Below are positions 17,586-26,835 of a stretch of DNA of 46,567 bases, one piece after another. The stretch is from Bacillota bacterium. Its GTDB lineage: Bacteria; Bacillota; UBA4882; UBA8346. The notes under the pieces were generated by a model that saw only the letters and a program-made list of their open reading frames with translations, was not told where the DNA came from and searched no databases. The DNA lies in the NCBI GenBank assembly GCA_012728785.1, contig JAAYEK010000170.1, positions 1 to 46,567 of the forward strand, given 5' to 3'. The first letter of the stretch is position 1, and each line of letters opens with the position of its first letter. Position numbers and translations under genes: made by a program.

Positions 17586-17613
17586 AAAAAAACCGGGATA
17601 ATTAACCCGGTTT
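17586..17613 (-). terminator. Intrinsic terminator of the CBS gene (bidirectional)
   Basis: The 8-bp stem AAACCGGG (17590-17597) / CCCGGTTT (17606-17613) is followed on the minus strand by a T7 tract (17592-17586). It stops the CBS-pair gene and, more weakly, the convergent Amidase_6 transcript. Confidence 0.8.
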
Positions 17614-17647
17614 ATTAGTTCTTCCAATTGACTGGACGGACGGCTAT

Positions 17648-18079
17648 CTAAATTTTTTCCGGCTCGGAAGGTATCGAAATCTCTCCTAAAGTTGTCGACA
17701 CCTCTACATCATACTTGGCTTTAGTCGCCAAGTCGCCTAAAGATACCATCCCAACCAAATGATCCCCTTCGATTACGGGTAAACGCCTAATTTGTTGGGT
17801 AGCCATAATTCCCGCCGCTTGACTAAGACTTGTCTCCGGGCTGATTGACTTAACCTGAGTTGTCATCACATCCCGGACCGATGTATGGTGGGGGTCTTTA
17901 CCATGGGCTATATTTCTTACTACAATATCACGGTCAGTAACCAAACCAACCATATTGGGTCCTTCACATACTGGAACAGCCCCAATGTCGTGTTTCTCCA
18001 TTAACTGGGCAGCCTCAATCACTGTTGCATCCGGCGAGATCACTGCCAAATCATTGGTCATGATATCCTTGATCCTCAA
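17648..18079 (-). CDS. CBS-domain pair protein
   Basis: Stand-alone Bateman module of 143 aa. CBS1 is at about 5-60 (IKDIMTNDLAVISPDATVIEAAQLM) and CBS2 at about 70-130 (VRDVMTTQVKSISPETSLSQAAGIM, then RRLPVIEGDHLVGMVSLGDLA). Such proteins bind adenine nucleotides or similar ligands and act as energy or redox sensors; the partner is unknown. The start is placed at a TTG (18079), preceded by AAAGGGTGA, because the upstream open frame (to 18196) runs through a terminator hairpin and lacks similarity. It ends with a tail of about 15 residues. It is monocistronic. Confidence 0.88.
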   Translation of the reverse strand: MRIKDIMTNDLAVISPDATVIEAAQLMEKHDIGAVPVCEGPNMVGLVTDRDIVVRNIAHGKDPHHTSVRDVMTTQVKSISPETSLSQAAGIMATQQIRRLPVIEGDHLVGMVSLGDLATKAKYDVEVSTTLGEISIPSEPEKI

Positions 18080-18169
18080 ATTAATCACCCTTTCTTTTTT
18101 AAAAGTATCCCCTCCACACGAAAAACTCATACATAACCAAAACAGTTCTGTCCATAATTGTAATGATAT

Positions 18170-18201
18170 AAAAAAAACATTGCCTCCAGTAGACAATGTT
18201 T
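18170..18201 (-). terminator. Intrinsic terminator between the zinc-ribbon and CBS genes
   Basis: AAACATTG/CAATGTTT stem (18175-18201), followed on the minus strand by T8. It is the second of two hairpins in tandem after the zinc-ribbon gene. Since it lies about 95 bases before the CBS start, it could also serve as a leader attenuator, but simple double termination is more likely. Confidence 0.7.
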
Positions 18202-18211
18202 GTTTAAAACA

Positions 18212-18236
18212 ATAAAAAGGCCGGGATTAACCGGCC
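18212..18236 (-). terminator. Intrinsic terminator after the zinc-ribbon gene
   Basis: GGCCGG/CCGGCC stem (18219-18236) with a 6-base loop, then TTTTTATT on the minus strand, 31 bases after the stop codon at 18268. Confidence 0.8.
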
Positions 18237-18267
18237 CATAATTCCTTACTAAATAATCTTAGTATCT

Positions 18268-18543
18268 TTATCTTTGAGATTGAAAGCAATCCCGACAGTA
18301 AACAGGACGATCTCCACTTGGTTTAAAAGGAACTTGAGTTTCAACGCCACAATTCGAACATACTACCGTATACATTTGACGGGGTCCACCGCCACCACGT
18401 TGTTGTTTACGGGTTGCGCGACAGGTTGGACATCTTCCCGGTTCATTTTGAAAGCCTTTACTCGCGTAAAACTCTTGTTCATTAGCAGTAAAAACGAACT
18501 CCTGGCCACACTCTTTACAAGCTAAAGTCTTGTCTTCGTACAT
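18268..18543 (-). CDS. Small zinc-ribbon protein (CxxC-x-CxxC family)
   Basis: The 91-aa protein has three CxxC-type sites: CKEC (about 9-12), CPTC (about 38-41), and CSNC (about 62-65) pairing with CRDC (about 83-86). This matches the small cxxc_20_cxxc-type zinc-ribbon proteins, with a glycine/arginine-rich linker (QQRGGGGPRQ). It is likely a nucleic-acid-binding or redox-sensitive protein; the function is unknown. An AGGAGG is present upstream of the ATG (the + strand reads cctcct). Confidence 0.85.
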   Translation of the reverse strand: MYEDKTLACKECGQEFVFTANEQEFYASKGFQNEPGRCPTCRATRKQQRGGGGPRQMYTVVCSNCGVETQVPFKPSGDRPVYCRDCFQSQR

Positions 18544-18727
18544 TAAAACCTCCTAAGATTCTAGCCCTTTGGGCTGATAATAGGCCTTTTTCCTAGGGCT
18601 AGCCATGGGAAGGAGATTCTGAGTGGTCAGATCTATGAACCATTGCAAACCTAAGTTTAGGCACTAATTATATTGTAACACGAATTCCAAAAAATGCAAT
18701 AGAACAATGGCCCTATTATAATGGCTA

Positions 18728-20794
18728 TTATTCTTCTTCCACCATATGCTTCTTTGCCTCAGCAATAATCTCCTCAGTTTGATGGGCAGGAACTTCCTCA
18801 TAATGGTCAAACTCAACCGAAAAATCAGCCCTTCCTTGTGTCATCGACCGTAAATCAATGGCGTACTTGGTAAGCTCGGCTTGGGGGGCCAGCGCTTTGA
18901 TAATCTGATACTTACCATCCGGTTCCATCCCAAGAATTTTACCTCTTTTTTTATTTAAGTCACCGATTACATCACCCATATACTCATCAGGCGTTCTTAC
19001 CTCTACGCTGAAAATCGGTTCTAATATTATTGGTTTGGCATCTACAAAACCCTTTTTAAAGGCCATTGAAGCCGCAATTTTAAAGGCCATCTCCGATGAA
19101 TCCACTGGATGGTAAGAACCGTCATAAAGGGTAACTTGAATATCGACAACGGGATAACCGGCCAAAACTCCTTTTTCCATCGTCTCACGGACCCCTTTTT
19201 CAACCGCCGGGCGATAGTTTTGAGGTACCGAACCACCAAAAATCTTATCGACAAATTCAAATTCGCCACCTGGTAGTGGATTTAATTCGATCCAGACGTG
19301 ACCAAATTGTCCCCGACCACCACTTTGTTTTTTGTGTTTGCCTTCTACTTTCGTAGAACCCTTGATAGTTTCTTTATAAGCAATCTTCGGGGCTTTTAAA
19401 TTGACTTCAACCCCAAATTTTTTATGCAATTTACTGGTGATCACCTCGATATGCAGATCACCCATACCCGAAGCCACGATTTCATGTGTCACCGGATCTT
19501 TAACAACCTGGAAGGTCGGATCTTCTTCAGTAAGACGGGCCAAGCCGGTTCCAATTTTTTCTTCGTCACCTTTAGCCTTTGGCTCTACCGCCAAGGAAAG
19601 CTTTGGCTTGGGAAACTCAATTGTCGGAAAAACTATTTGTTTTTCCTTGTCACATAAGGTATCTCCGGTGTAAGTTTCCTGGAGCTTAGCGACACCACCC
19701 AGGTCTCCGGCTCCCAACTCAGTGGTTGGTTCTTGGGTTTTTCCTTTGATGATAAACAACTGCCCAATCCGTTCACTCTTCCCTTTGCTGGAATTATAAA
19801 CCTGGGAATCGGATTTTATTACACCGGAAAACACCCTAAATAAAGTAAGTTTACCGACAAAAGGATCGGCCATGGTCTTAAAGACCAAAGCGGAAAACGG
19901 CTCCGCATCCGAAGGTTTTCTTTCACCCTCTTCATTGGCGCCCTTAATCTCGCCCCGATCAACCGGCGAAGGCAGAAATTCAGTAGCAACATCCAATAAA
20001 TTAGTAATCCCAATCGATTTCAAAGAGGATACGGCCAATACCGGCACCAATTGCCCGGTAATTGTTCCCTGGCGCGCTCCACTCAATAACTCTTCAGCTG
20101 ATAATTCTTGCCCATCCAAATATTTAGTGAGTAATTCATCATCAGTTTCAGCAACCGACTCTACCAACATCCCTTTGTATTCTTCAACTTTTGAGGCTAA
20201 ATCAGAGGGGACTGGTTTTTCAACCATTTTCCCACCTTCAAACAGATAAGCTTTATTCTGCAAAACATCGACGATGCCTTGAAACTTTTCAGCGGCTCCA
20301 ATTGGAATTTGGACCGGAATTATACTCGTGCCAAACTTTTCCCGTAACGCTTTAACGGTACCATCAAAGTTAGCGTTTTCCCGATCCATTTTATTAACAA
20401 TAATCACTCGGGGCTTTTTTTGTTCTTCCGTATATCCCCAAGCTTTCTCGGTGCCGACCTCTACTCCGGATACGGAGCACACTACAATCCCAGCCGCATC
20501 AGCCGCCCGAAGAGCGCCATTAACCTCTCCCACAAAATCAAAGAATCCGGGTGTATCTAAAATATTTACTTTGGTATCTTTATATTCCAATGGGGCTATT
20601 GATGTCCCAATAGTAATCTTCCGCTTTACCTCTTCCGGGTCATGATCCATTGTGGAAGTGCCATCATCCACCTTGCCAAACCTTTCAATCGCCTTGGCCG
20701 AATAAAGCATAGCTTCGGCCAACATGGTTTTGCCACACCCGCCATGTCCTAATAAGATAAGATTTCTGATCTGTTCGACTTTGTACCTTTTCAA
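18728..20794 (-). CDS. EF-G-like translational GTPase
   Basis: The 688-aa protein has elongation factor G architecture: P-loop GHGGCGKT near residue 17, switch region ITIGTSIAPLEYK, G3 DTPGFFDF, G4 NKMD, then domains II-V ending DFSVEFDHYEEVPAHQTEEII. The G1 loop GHGGCGKT and the shortened switch differ from canonical EF-G (GHxDxGKT). This points to the divergent EF-G-like group (EF-G2 / FusB-type naming varies), not the str-operon fusA. Its role, elongation or a recycling/stress variant, is unclear. The start is a TTG at 20794 after GGGGGAGGG. It is monocistronic. Confidence 0.85.
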   Translation of the reverse strand: MKRYKVEQIRNLILLGHGGCGKTMLAEAMLYSAKAIERFGKVDDGTSTMDHDPEEVKRKITIGTSIAPLEYKDTKVNILDTPGFFDFVGEVNGALRAADAAGIVVCSVSGVEVGTEKAWGYTEEQKKPRVIIVNKMDRENANFDGTVKALREKFGTSIIPVQIPIGAAEKFQGIVDVLQNKAYLFEGGKMVEKPVPSDLASKVEEYKGMLVESVAETDDELLTKYLDGQELSAEELLSGARQGTITGQLVPVLAVSSLKSIGITNLLDVATEFLPSPVDRGEIKGANEEGERKPSDAEPFSALVFKTMADPFVGKLTLFRVFSGVIKSDSQVYNSSKGKSERIGQLFIIKGKTQEPTTELGAGDLGGVAKLQETYTGDTLCDKEKQIVFPTIEFPKPKLSLAVEPKAKGDEEKIGTGLARLTEEDPTFQVVKDPVTHEIVASGMGDLHIEVITSKLHKKFGVEVNLKAPKIAYKETIKGSTKVEGKHKKQSGGRGQFGHVWIELNPLPGGEFEFVDKIFGGSVPQNYRPAVEKGVRETMEKGVLAGYPVVDIQVTLYDGSYHPVDSSEMAFKIAASMAFKKGFVDAKPIILEPIFSVEVRTPDEYMGDVIGDLNKKRGKILGMEPDGKYQIIKALAPQAELTKYAIDLRSMTQGRADFSVEFDHYEEVPAHQTEEIIAEAKKHMVEEE

Positions 20795-21134
20795 ATGATT
20801 CCCTCCCCCATATTTTAACACCAGACAATCAATTACTTGGAGATAAAGTTATATAATTACTATGTTAATCCAATATATTAGGAATTATAACACTTTAACC
20901 CACTTTGATTGTTCTTAAATTATGAATCCACACCGGATTACTATTCGTTTATTCGATTTAACTAATTATTTTCCTGCCGTTTACTAAATATTTATCAAAT
21001 AACAGGTCCAAAATGAGGTAAGCTCGGTATTTAATAGATTTCTTCGGCCATAAAATGTCAAGAAATTGGATACTCGGCTAGAATCATTTTTTTCTTAGGT
21101 ATAAAATTTCAATCCTTAAACATAATAATAAATG
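20795..21134. other. 340-base intergenic stretch, nothing recognised
   Basis: AT-rich leader and promoter area of the EF-G-like gene (minus) and upstream area of the plus-strand structured RNA. No clear promoter hexamers with correct spacing were found for the RNA; CATAAT at 21121-21126 is a possible -10. Confidence 0.4.
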
Positions 21135-21346
21135 AACTTCCGGTTGAATGGGCCGCCAAAAAACCCTCGAAAGGTATCGTTCTCCATTCGAGCACAATAG
21201 GGAATAAACACGGCGATTGCCGTTGTTTTAGAAAACGCCGGCGTGACTAACGATTGTTAGTTTTTAACGTGTGCGCAGTTTGGTCGAACGTTCAATCCGG
21301 TGGTTAAGCGCCCGTCTTTTTGATAAAAGGCGGGCCTTTATTTTTA
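21135..21346 (+). ncRNA. Unassigned structured RNA with its own terminator
   Basis: No protein frame. A closing helix forms between CCGGTTGAA (21140-21148) and TTCAATCCGG (21291-21300), one bulged base. It encloses hairpin CTCGAA/TTCGAG (21166-21192), inside a possible CCC/GGG; hairpin AACACGGC-GATT-GCCGTTGTT (21207-21227); and ACTAAC-GATT-GTTAGT (21246-21261). A very strong terminator follows (GCCCG..CGGGC, 21310-21335, then TTTATTTTTA). The direction is fixed by the terminator. No plus-strand gene follows, so it is not a cis leader. 6S RNA (size, closing helix, central apical hairpin) and other large structured RNAs such as raiA were considered; neither can be confirmed by eye. Confidence 0.6.
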
Positions 21347-21895
21347 TTCGGTAGTAAGGCCGTTTAACCCTTCCAAGAGATGTAGTTTTTCTTTACCATC
21401 CCGAAACGGGATCCCCTTTTTTAAATCCTCTTTTTCTTCAGCGGGTAATCTATTTAAATCAATTTCGATTTTTTCCATTATCGGGCCGGGATTTGCGGGG
21501 GTTCCTCTAAAAACTGCTATTTGCTGGTGATTAAGACCTAGAAAATGATTATTACGACACGAATCACATAGAGCATGGCAACGTTCTAAATAACGATAAG
21601 ATTGATTACTCACTCTTTTAATCTGCTCCGAATGATTTTTAATTATCGCTTTGAATGAACCTTCTTGTTCATATTCGGTGCGCTTTGATTCCAAATGACC
21701 ACATATAGTATATAATTTTTGACTATCCAAGATCCATCTTTGAGGTGAAACCACTTTGGAAGGAAGCATAATTTGTCTTAATTTGCCGATGGCCCGGGGA
21801 TTATTCTTAAATACCCAAATAACAGCGGTAATAATTAGTAAGCTAATTCCCATGACCCGGAGTAATCTAAGATTTGACCGAAAGTCTCTTCTCAA
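21344..21895 (-). CDS. BofC-like (C-terminal domain) protein
   Basis: The 183-aa protein has one N-terminal membrane anchor (about 12-28) and an outward domain. Its end, IEIDLNRLPAEEKEDLKKG then IPFRDGKEKLHLLEGL, matches the BofC C-terminal domain (family pattern ID..RL....KDL..GIPF....EL...LE). BofC in Bacillus is a forespore protein of the intermembrane space that restrains pro-SigmaK processing. Its position next to yebC fits the yebC-bofC-ruv neighbourhood of Bacillota. Two Cys are near the middle (CHALCDSC). It supports a sporulating host, though the middle of the protein is divergent. Confidence 0.75.
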   Translation of the reverse strand: MRRDFRSNLRLLRVMGISLLIITAVIWVFKNNPRAIGKLRQIMLPSKVVSPQRWILDSQKLYTICGHLESKRTEYEQEGSFKAIIKNHSEQIKRVSNQSYRYLERCHALCDSCRNNHFLGLNHQQIAVFRGTPANPGPIMEKIEIDLNRLPAEEKEDLKKGIPFRDGKEKLHLLEGLNGLTTE

Positions 21896-21967
21896 GGAAT
21901 CACCTCCTCTTTTGGGATAGCTTAACCAAAGCTGGTAAATTTATAATATAACAAAACAAAAACTGAT

Positions 21968-22010
21968 AAAAAAAGGGGCTGTCACAAAAAATAAATTTTG
22001 TGACAGCCCC
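21968..22010 (-). terminator. Intrinsic terminator after yebC
   Basis: Perfect 15-bp stem GGGGCTGTCACAAAA (21975-21989) / TTTTGTGACAGCCCC (21996-22010) followed on the minus strand by T7. The sequence resembles the ends of some insertion sequences, but no transposase lies nearby and it works well as a terminator between yebC and the BofC-like gene. Confidence 0.85.
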
Positions 22011-22094
22011 TAAAATCAATTAAATTCGGCTTTCGAGCCCACTCCGGAGAGATGGTAGCTAATTAACGCTGAAGCTATTTTGCAATAGCCCCTT

Positions 22095-22850
22095 TCATTG
22101 AATTCCCTCCAAAATCGAATCGGGAATATCAAAATTACTGTAAACATTTTGGACATCGTCATTATCTTCAAGGGCATCCACTAGTTTTAATAATTGTTGG
22201 GCTTGATCCACATCCGTAATCGCGACGGTATTGGCGGGAACCATTGTCAGTTCGGCTTCTTTTACTGGAAGATCATTGGTGTCAAAATATTTTCTGACAA
22301 CTTCGAGCTGGGACGGTTCGGTATAAATTTCATAAGCTTCATCAGTGCTTTTTAAGTCTTCCGCACCTGCTTCGATTGCCATCTCAAACAATTCATCCTC
22401 AGTTTTTCCCAGGTTTTCCGCTTCGATAGTAATCAAGCCTTTTTGGGCAAACATCCATGCTACACACCCGGCTTCGCCGAGATTGCCATAATTACGAGAA
22501 AAAATATAACGCATATCCCCGGCGGTCCGATTCCGGTTATCTGTAAGCACTTGGACCAGTAAAGCCGCTCCTCCGGAGCCATAACCTTCATAATAAATTT
22601 CTTCGTATTGATCACTCTCGGTAGCTCCGATACCACGTTTAATCGCCCGTTGAATGTTGTCGTTGGGCATATTTACCGATTTAGCCTTTAAGACTGCCAT
22701 CCGCAGCCTGAAATTATTATCCGGATCTCCTCCACCAGCTTTAGCCGCTACAATAATCTCCCTGGTTACTTTAGTGAAGATCCCAGCTCTTTTGGAATCA
22801 GTAGCTTCTTTTTTACGTTTAATTGTCGCCCACTTTGAATGGCCGGACAT
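22095..22850 (-). CDS. yebC: YebC/PmpR family protein
   Basis: The 251-aa protein starts with the family signature MSGHSKWATIKRKK; the start at 22850 is chosen because AGAGGTG lies 6 bases upstream (an in-frame GTG at 22859 overlaps that site). The motifs NMPNDNIQRAIKRG, EGYGSGGAALLVQVLTDNRN and GCVAWMF are present. Members act as DNA-binding regulators or, as recently shown for some, help translation through proline stretches. It is a single gene with a strong terminator downstream. Confidence 0.95.
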   Translation of the reverse strand: MSGHSKWATIKRKKEATDSKRAGIFTKVTREIIVAAKAGGGDPDNNFRLRMAVLKAKSVNMPNDNIQRAIKRGIGATESDQYEEIYYEGYGSGGAALLVQVLTDNRNRTAGDMRYIFSRNYGNLGEAGCVAWMFAQKGLITIEAENLGKTEDELFEMAIEAGAEDLKSTDEAYEIYTEPSQLEVVRKYFDTNDLPVKEAELTMVPANTVAITDVDQAQQLLKLVDALEDNDDVQNVYSNFDIPDSILEGIQ

Positions 22851-22943
22851 TATTAACACCTCTCTTCCAGATTACCTCTAAAAGTATATCAGAAAGAGCC
22901 CTTAGAAAGCAAGGGGGTTGAATTAGTTAGTATTACCACAAAC

Positions 22944-23627
22944 CTAGCCTCGATAAGACGATTTCCGGACCTGAAATTGCATAACCTGGTACAAACGGAC
23001 CAATAACCCGGCAATTAATAAAATGGCTAACAACGAAGAAATTGGGTTTCTTAAGAACAATAAAAAATCATAAACGCCATGAGTTACCAAGGCGAGTATA
23101 AAACCTTTTCCAAGAACCCTCCATTCTCGATTCGTCGCTAATTTGAATTGTGAAAGATAATACCCCATCCATCCGGTAAAAGAAGCATGAGCTAAAGTGG
23201 TCACCACTGCTCTTAAGATTGCCACTCCTAAACCATAAACGCTGGCCCAAAGAAGGTTTTCCAAGGACGCAAAACCTAATCCCAAAGTAATTCCATATAT
23301 CGGGCCATCGACGGGTTCGTTCAACTCCCGACTATTTCCGATCATCCAAAATAAAACGATGCTTTTTAACCCCTCTTCGATTAAAGCAATTACAATAAAT
23401 GATAATTTTAAAAAACTAACCCAATTGCCGTTTTGAATCGAATTCATTATCGGTTCGCGCCATACTTGTTCTAAAAGCCCGGCTGGAATGACCAATACTA
23501 ATCCCACCAAAAAAACTTTTAAGATCTTTCTGACCGGTTCGGGTTCATAACGGTCCTGTCGATAAAAAAACCATAACCATAGTAAGCCAGGGCCAATTGA
23601 AGCGATGAATAAAACAATAAATCCCAT
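22944..23627 (-). CDS. prsW: PrsW-family intramembrane metalloprotease
   Basis: The 227-aa multispanning membrane protein has about seven hydrophobic segments. PrsW motifs are present: EEGLK (about residue 84), FASLEN (about 120), HASFTGWMGY (about 147) and the C-terminal THGVYDF. In B. subtilis PrsW performs site-1 cleavage of an anti-sigma factor; the substrate here is unknown, and no sigma/anti-sigma pair lies beside it. It is often found in spore formers. Family membership is secure, the role is inferred. Confidence 0.88.
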   Translation of the reverse strand: MGFIVLFIASIGPGLLWLWFFYRQDRYEPEPVRKILKVFLVGLVLVIPAGLLEQVWREPIMNSIQNGNWVSFLKLSFIVIALIEEGLKSIVLFWMIGNSRELNEPVDGPIYGITLGLGFASLENLLWASVYGLGVAILRAVVTTLAHASFTGWMGYYLSQFKLATNREWRVLGKGFILALVTHGVYDFLLFLRNPISSLLAILLIAGLLVRLYQVMQFQVRKSSYRG

Positions 23628-23858
23628 ACCTTCCTCCTCTCAATTGATAAAACTATTATTCCAGCAAAGGGAAGTTTTACTCTCTGAAAAATCTATTTAA
23701 TCCAAATAGGAACTTCTTAAAAATCTGTGAGATTGTTCGATATGACCAAGATCAAAAAAATCATTTCCATTCAAAGAAATGACAAAGTGAAGTAAGGGGC
23801 CAAATTACTATCGACCAATTTTTAGAAGTGATTAAGAGGGAATTAAAAGGAGGAAGAA

Positions 23859-24374
23859 CTATTGCTGTTTCATTTTTAAATACGCAAGATAATAGGTGTA
23901 CAAAGCATAAATCGACATCAAGATCGCTATGGCGATCGCTATTTGCCCGATTAGCTTATGAATAAAAAATAATCCAAATCCCAGGAAAAAGGCTACAGTC
24001 GCGTTTTTTCCACACCGATTGGCCGGAATAACCTGTTTCATTTGTTTTACTATTAACGCTCCGGCCCCGACTTGAATTAACTCTTTAGCTATATAAACCA
24101 CAACCATCCAAAGGGGCAATCCCCATTTTACGGTAAGCGCCAGTAACACTCCCCCGGTCACCAGCTTATCGGCAAGGGGATCGAGAATCTTCCCCAACTC
24201 GCTTACTTCATTACGGGAACGGGCCGCCCAACCATCGGCTACATCGGTTAAACCCGCAATTAATAGCAAGATTAATGCCCAAACAACCCCTGGATTGTTA
24301 CCTCTGGTTAATTGCCAAAAAATCAACGGTGCTAAGAGAAAACGGCTGGAAGTAATCCAATTGGCTAAAGTCAA
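23859..24374 (-). CDS. pgsA: CDP-diacylglycerol-glycerol-3-phosphate 3-phosphatidyltransferase
   Basis: Integral membrane enzyme making phosphatidylglycerophosphate for phosphatidylglycerol. The 171-aa protein carries the CDP-alcohol phosphotransferase signature D-x2-DG-x2-AR-x8-G-x3-D-x3-D, seen as DVADGWAARSR then LGKILDPLADK (about residues 41-68). It has about five membrane segments. Placement 40 bases after guaB is probably chance. It could in principle be another CDP-alcohol transferase, but the N-terminal NWITSSRFLLAP is typical PgsA. Confidence 0.93.
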   Translation of the reverse strand: MTLANWITSSRFLLAPLIFWQLTRGNNPGVVWALILLLIAGLTDVADGWAARSRNEVSELGKILDPLADKLVTGGVLLALTVKWGLPLWMVVVYIAKELIQVGAGALIVKQMKQVIPANRCGKNATVAFFLGFGLFFIHKLIGQIAIAIAILMSIYALYTYYLAYLKMKQQ

Positions 24375-24414
24375 CTTTTACACCTCTAATAGTTTTTGCT
24401 CTTTTTCCTTTTTA

Positions 24415-25902
<1,488 letters not shown>

Positions 25903-25963
25903 TTAGACAAGAACATTAGTTTTATCTATTCTAACACATAAAACCTTTATTGAAGATAAAAAG

Positions 25964-26719
25964 TTAGTTAAAACCAGAGCTAAAAAAATTGAATAAACTT
26001 AAAAGGGCAAAAAATAAAGGTTGGTGGATTAGATAAATCTTCAAGGAATGCCTGCCTAGGAAAGTCAAAAACTTGATAATCCGGAAGCCGGAATAATCTT
26101 TAATACGTAATCTGGAAACCCCATTGGGATAAAGTGTATTCCCTAAAAAAACACCGATTAATATATAGCCGTACCATGGTAATATCGGAAAATAATCAAC
26201 ACTACTGAATCCTCCCTTTGGAATAAAGCCAAGCCATATTAAAAAGGTGAACCCAAAGCGACAACCGCTCAAATAATTCCCCAGTATGATCACGATCATA
26301 CCAAGGATTAAATTTAGATATTTGAGTTTGCGCAAAGGATATTGTAAAAGAGTACAGGTCCCCAACAAGTGCATAATCCCGAAAACTACATATTCCTTTC
26401 GGATAAAAATAAAGGTTATAGCAGTGATTATCATTCCCCAAAGGAATAAAAGGGAACTTTTACGAATAGTTTTTTTGAATACGATTTTTGGTTGAGAACT
26501 ATGCTTGGAAGTACTTAAAACAGTTCCAATTCCAAAAAGCAGCAGGAATAATATTACTGTTCCATCCTGCCACAAAAGATTGATAATTCCGGTGATTAAA
26601 AAAGGGCTTCCTGTAACAAAAGAATAATCAACCAACCCATGATAGACAACCATTAAAACAATTGCTATCCCTCTTAAAAAATCCAATTCCCAATATCTTT
26701 GTAATTTAAAATTTATCAT
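25964..26719 (-). CDS. DUF1624 / HGSNAT-like membrane acyltransferase
   Basis: The 251-aa membrane protein has about seven hydrophobic segments. The N-terminal motif RYWELDFLRGIAIVLMVVYH, with its conserved Asp and His, and the C-terminal GRHSLKIYLIHQP are the hallmarks of DUF1624 (heparan-alpha-glucosaminide N-acetyltransferase-like catalytic domain). It likely transfers an acyl group to a sugar across the membrane; the substrate is unknown. It is divergent from the gal operon. No strong Shine-Dalgarno is seen. Confidence 0.82.
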   Translation of the reverse strand: MINFKLQRYWELDFLRGIAIVLMVVYHGLVDYSFVTGSPFLITGIINLLWQDGTVILFLLLFGIGTVLSTSKHSSQPKIVFKKTIRKSSLLFLWGMIITAITFIFIRKEYVVFGIMHLLGTCTLLQYPLRKLKYLNLILGMIVIILGNYLSGCRFGFTFLIWLGFIPKGGFSSVDYFPILPWYGYILIGVFLGNTLYPNGVSRLRIKDYSGFRIIKFLTFLGRHSLKIYLIHQPLFFALLSLFNFFSSGFN

Positions 26720-26765
26720 CTTAATTATTTTCTACACTGATAATTAATTAACCTTTAAGTAAAAG

Positions 26766-26817
26766 TATTTGAAAGCAATAAAAGATATTTGACAGCAAAT
26801 GAAAATAAACATAAAAT
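26766..26817 (+). promoter_or_regulatory. gal operon promoter with overlapping direct repeats
   Basis: TTGACA (26789-26794) and TAAAAT (26812-26817) have a 17-bp spacer, an excellent promoter. TATTTGAAAGCAATAAAAG (26766) and TATTTGACAGCAAATGAAAA (26786) are direct repeats exactly 20 bp apart, so they face the same side of the helix, and the second covers the -35. This is a likely operator for the DeoR-family regulator encoded next, implying autorepression. Confidence 0.75.
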
Positions 26818-26835
26818 TAAAGTAGAGGGTTTTCG

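Noticed and set aside
18080-18196. Hydrophobic N-terminal extension of the CBS protein
   Set aside because: It would be translated from a terminator hairpin region and lacks a ribosome-binding site; the TTG at 18079 gives a standard CBS pair.
21291-21346. T-box leader (GGTGG..GCGCC resemblance before a terminator)
   Set aside because: The TGGNACCGCG core is not matched, no specifier or AGTA-loop pattern was found, and no gene follows on the plus strand.
21975-22010. GGGGCTGTCACAAAA inverted repeat as an insertion-sequence end
   Set aside because: The two arms are only 6 bases apart with a T7 tail, and no transposase is near; it is best explained as the yebC terminator.
23739-23858. Possible transposase fragment on the plus strand (IDQFLEVIKRELKGG-like)
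   Set aside because: A short open stretch without a start, neighbours or clear family match; too little to call.
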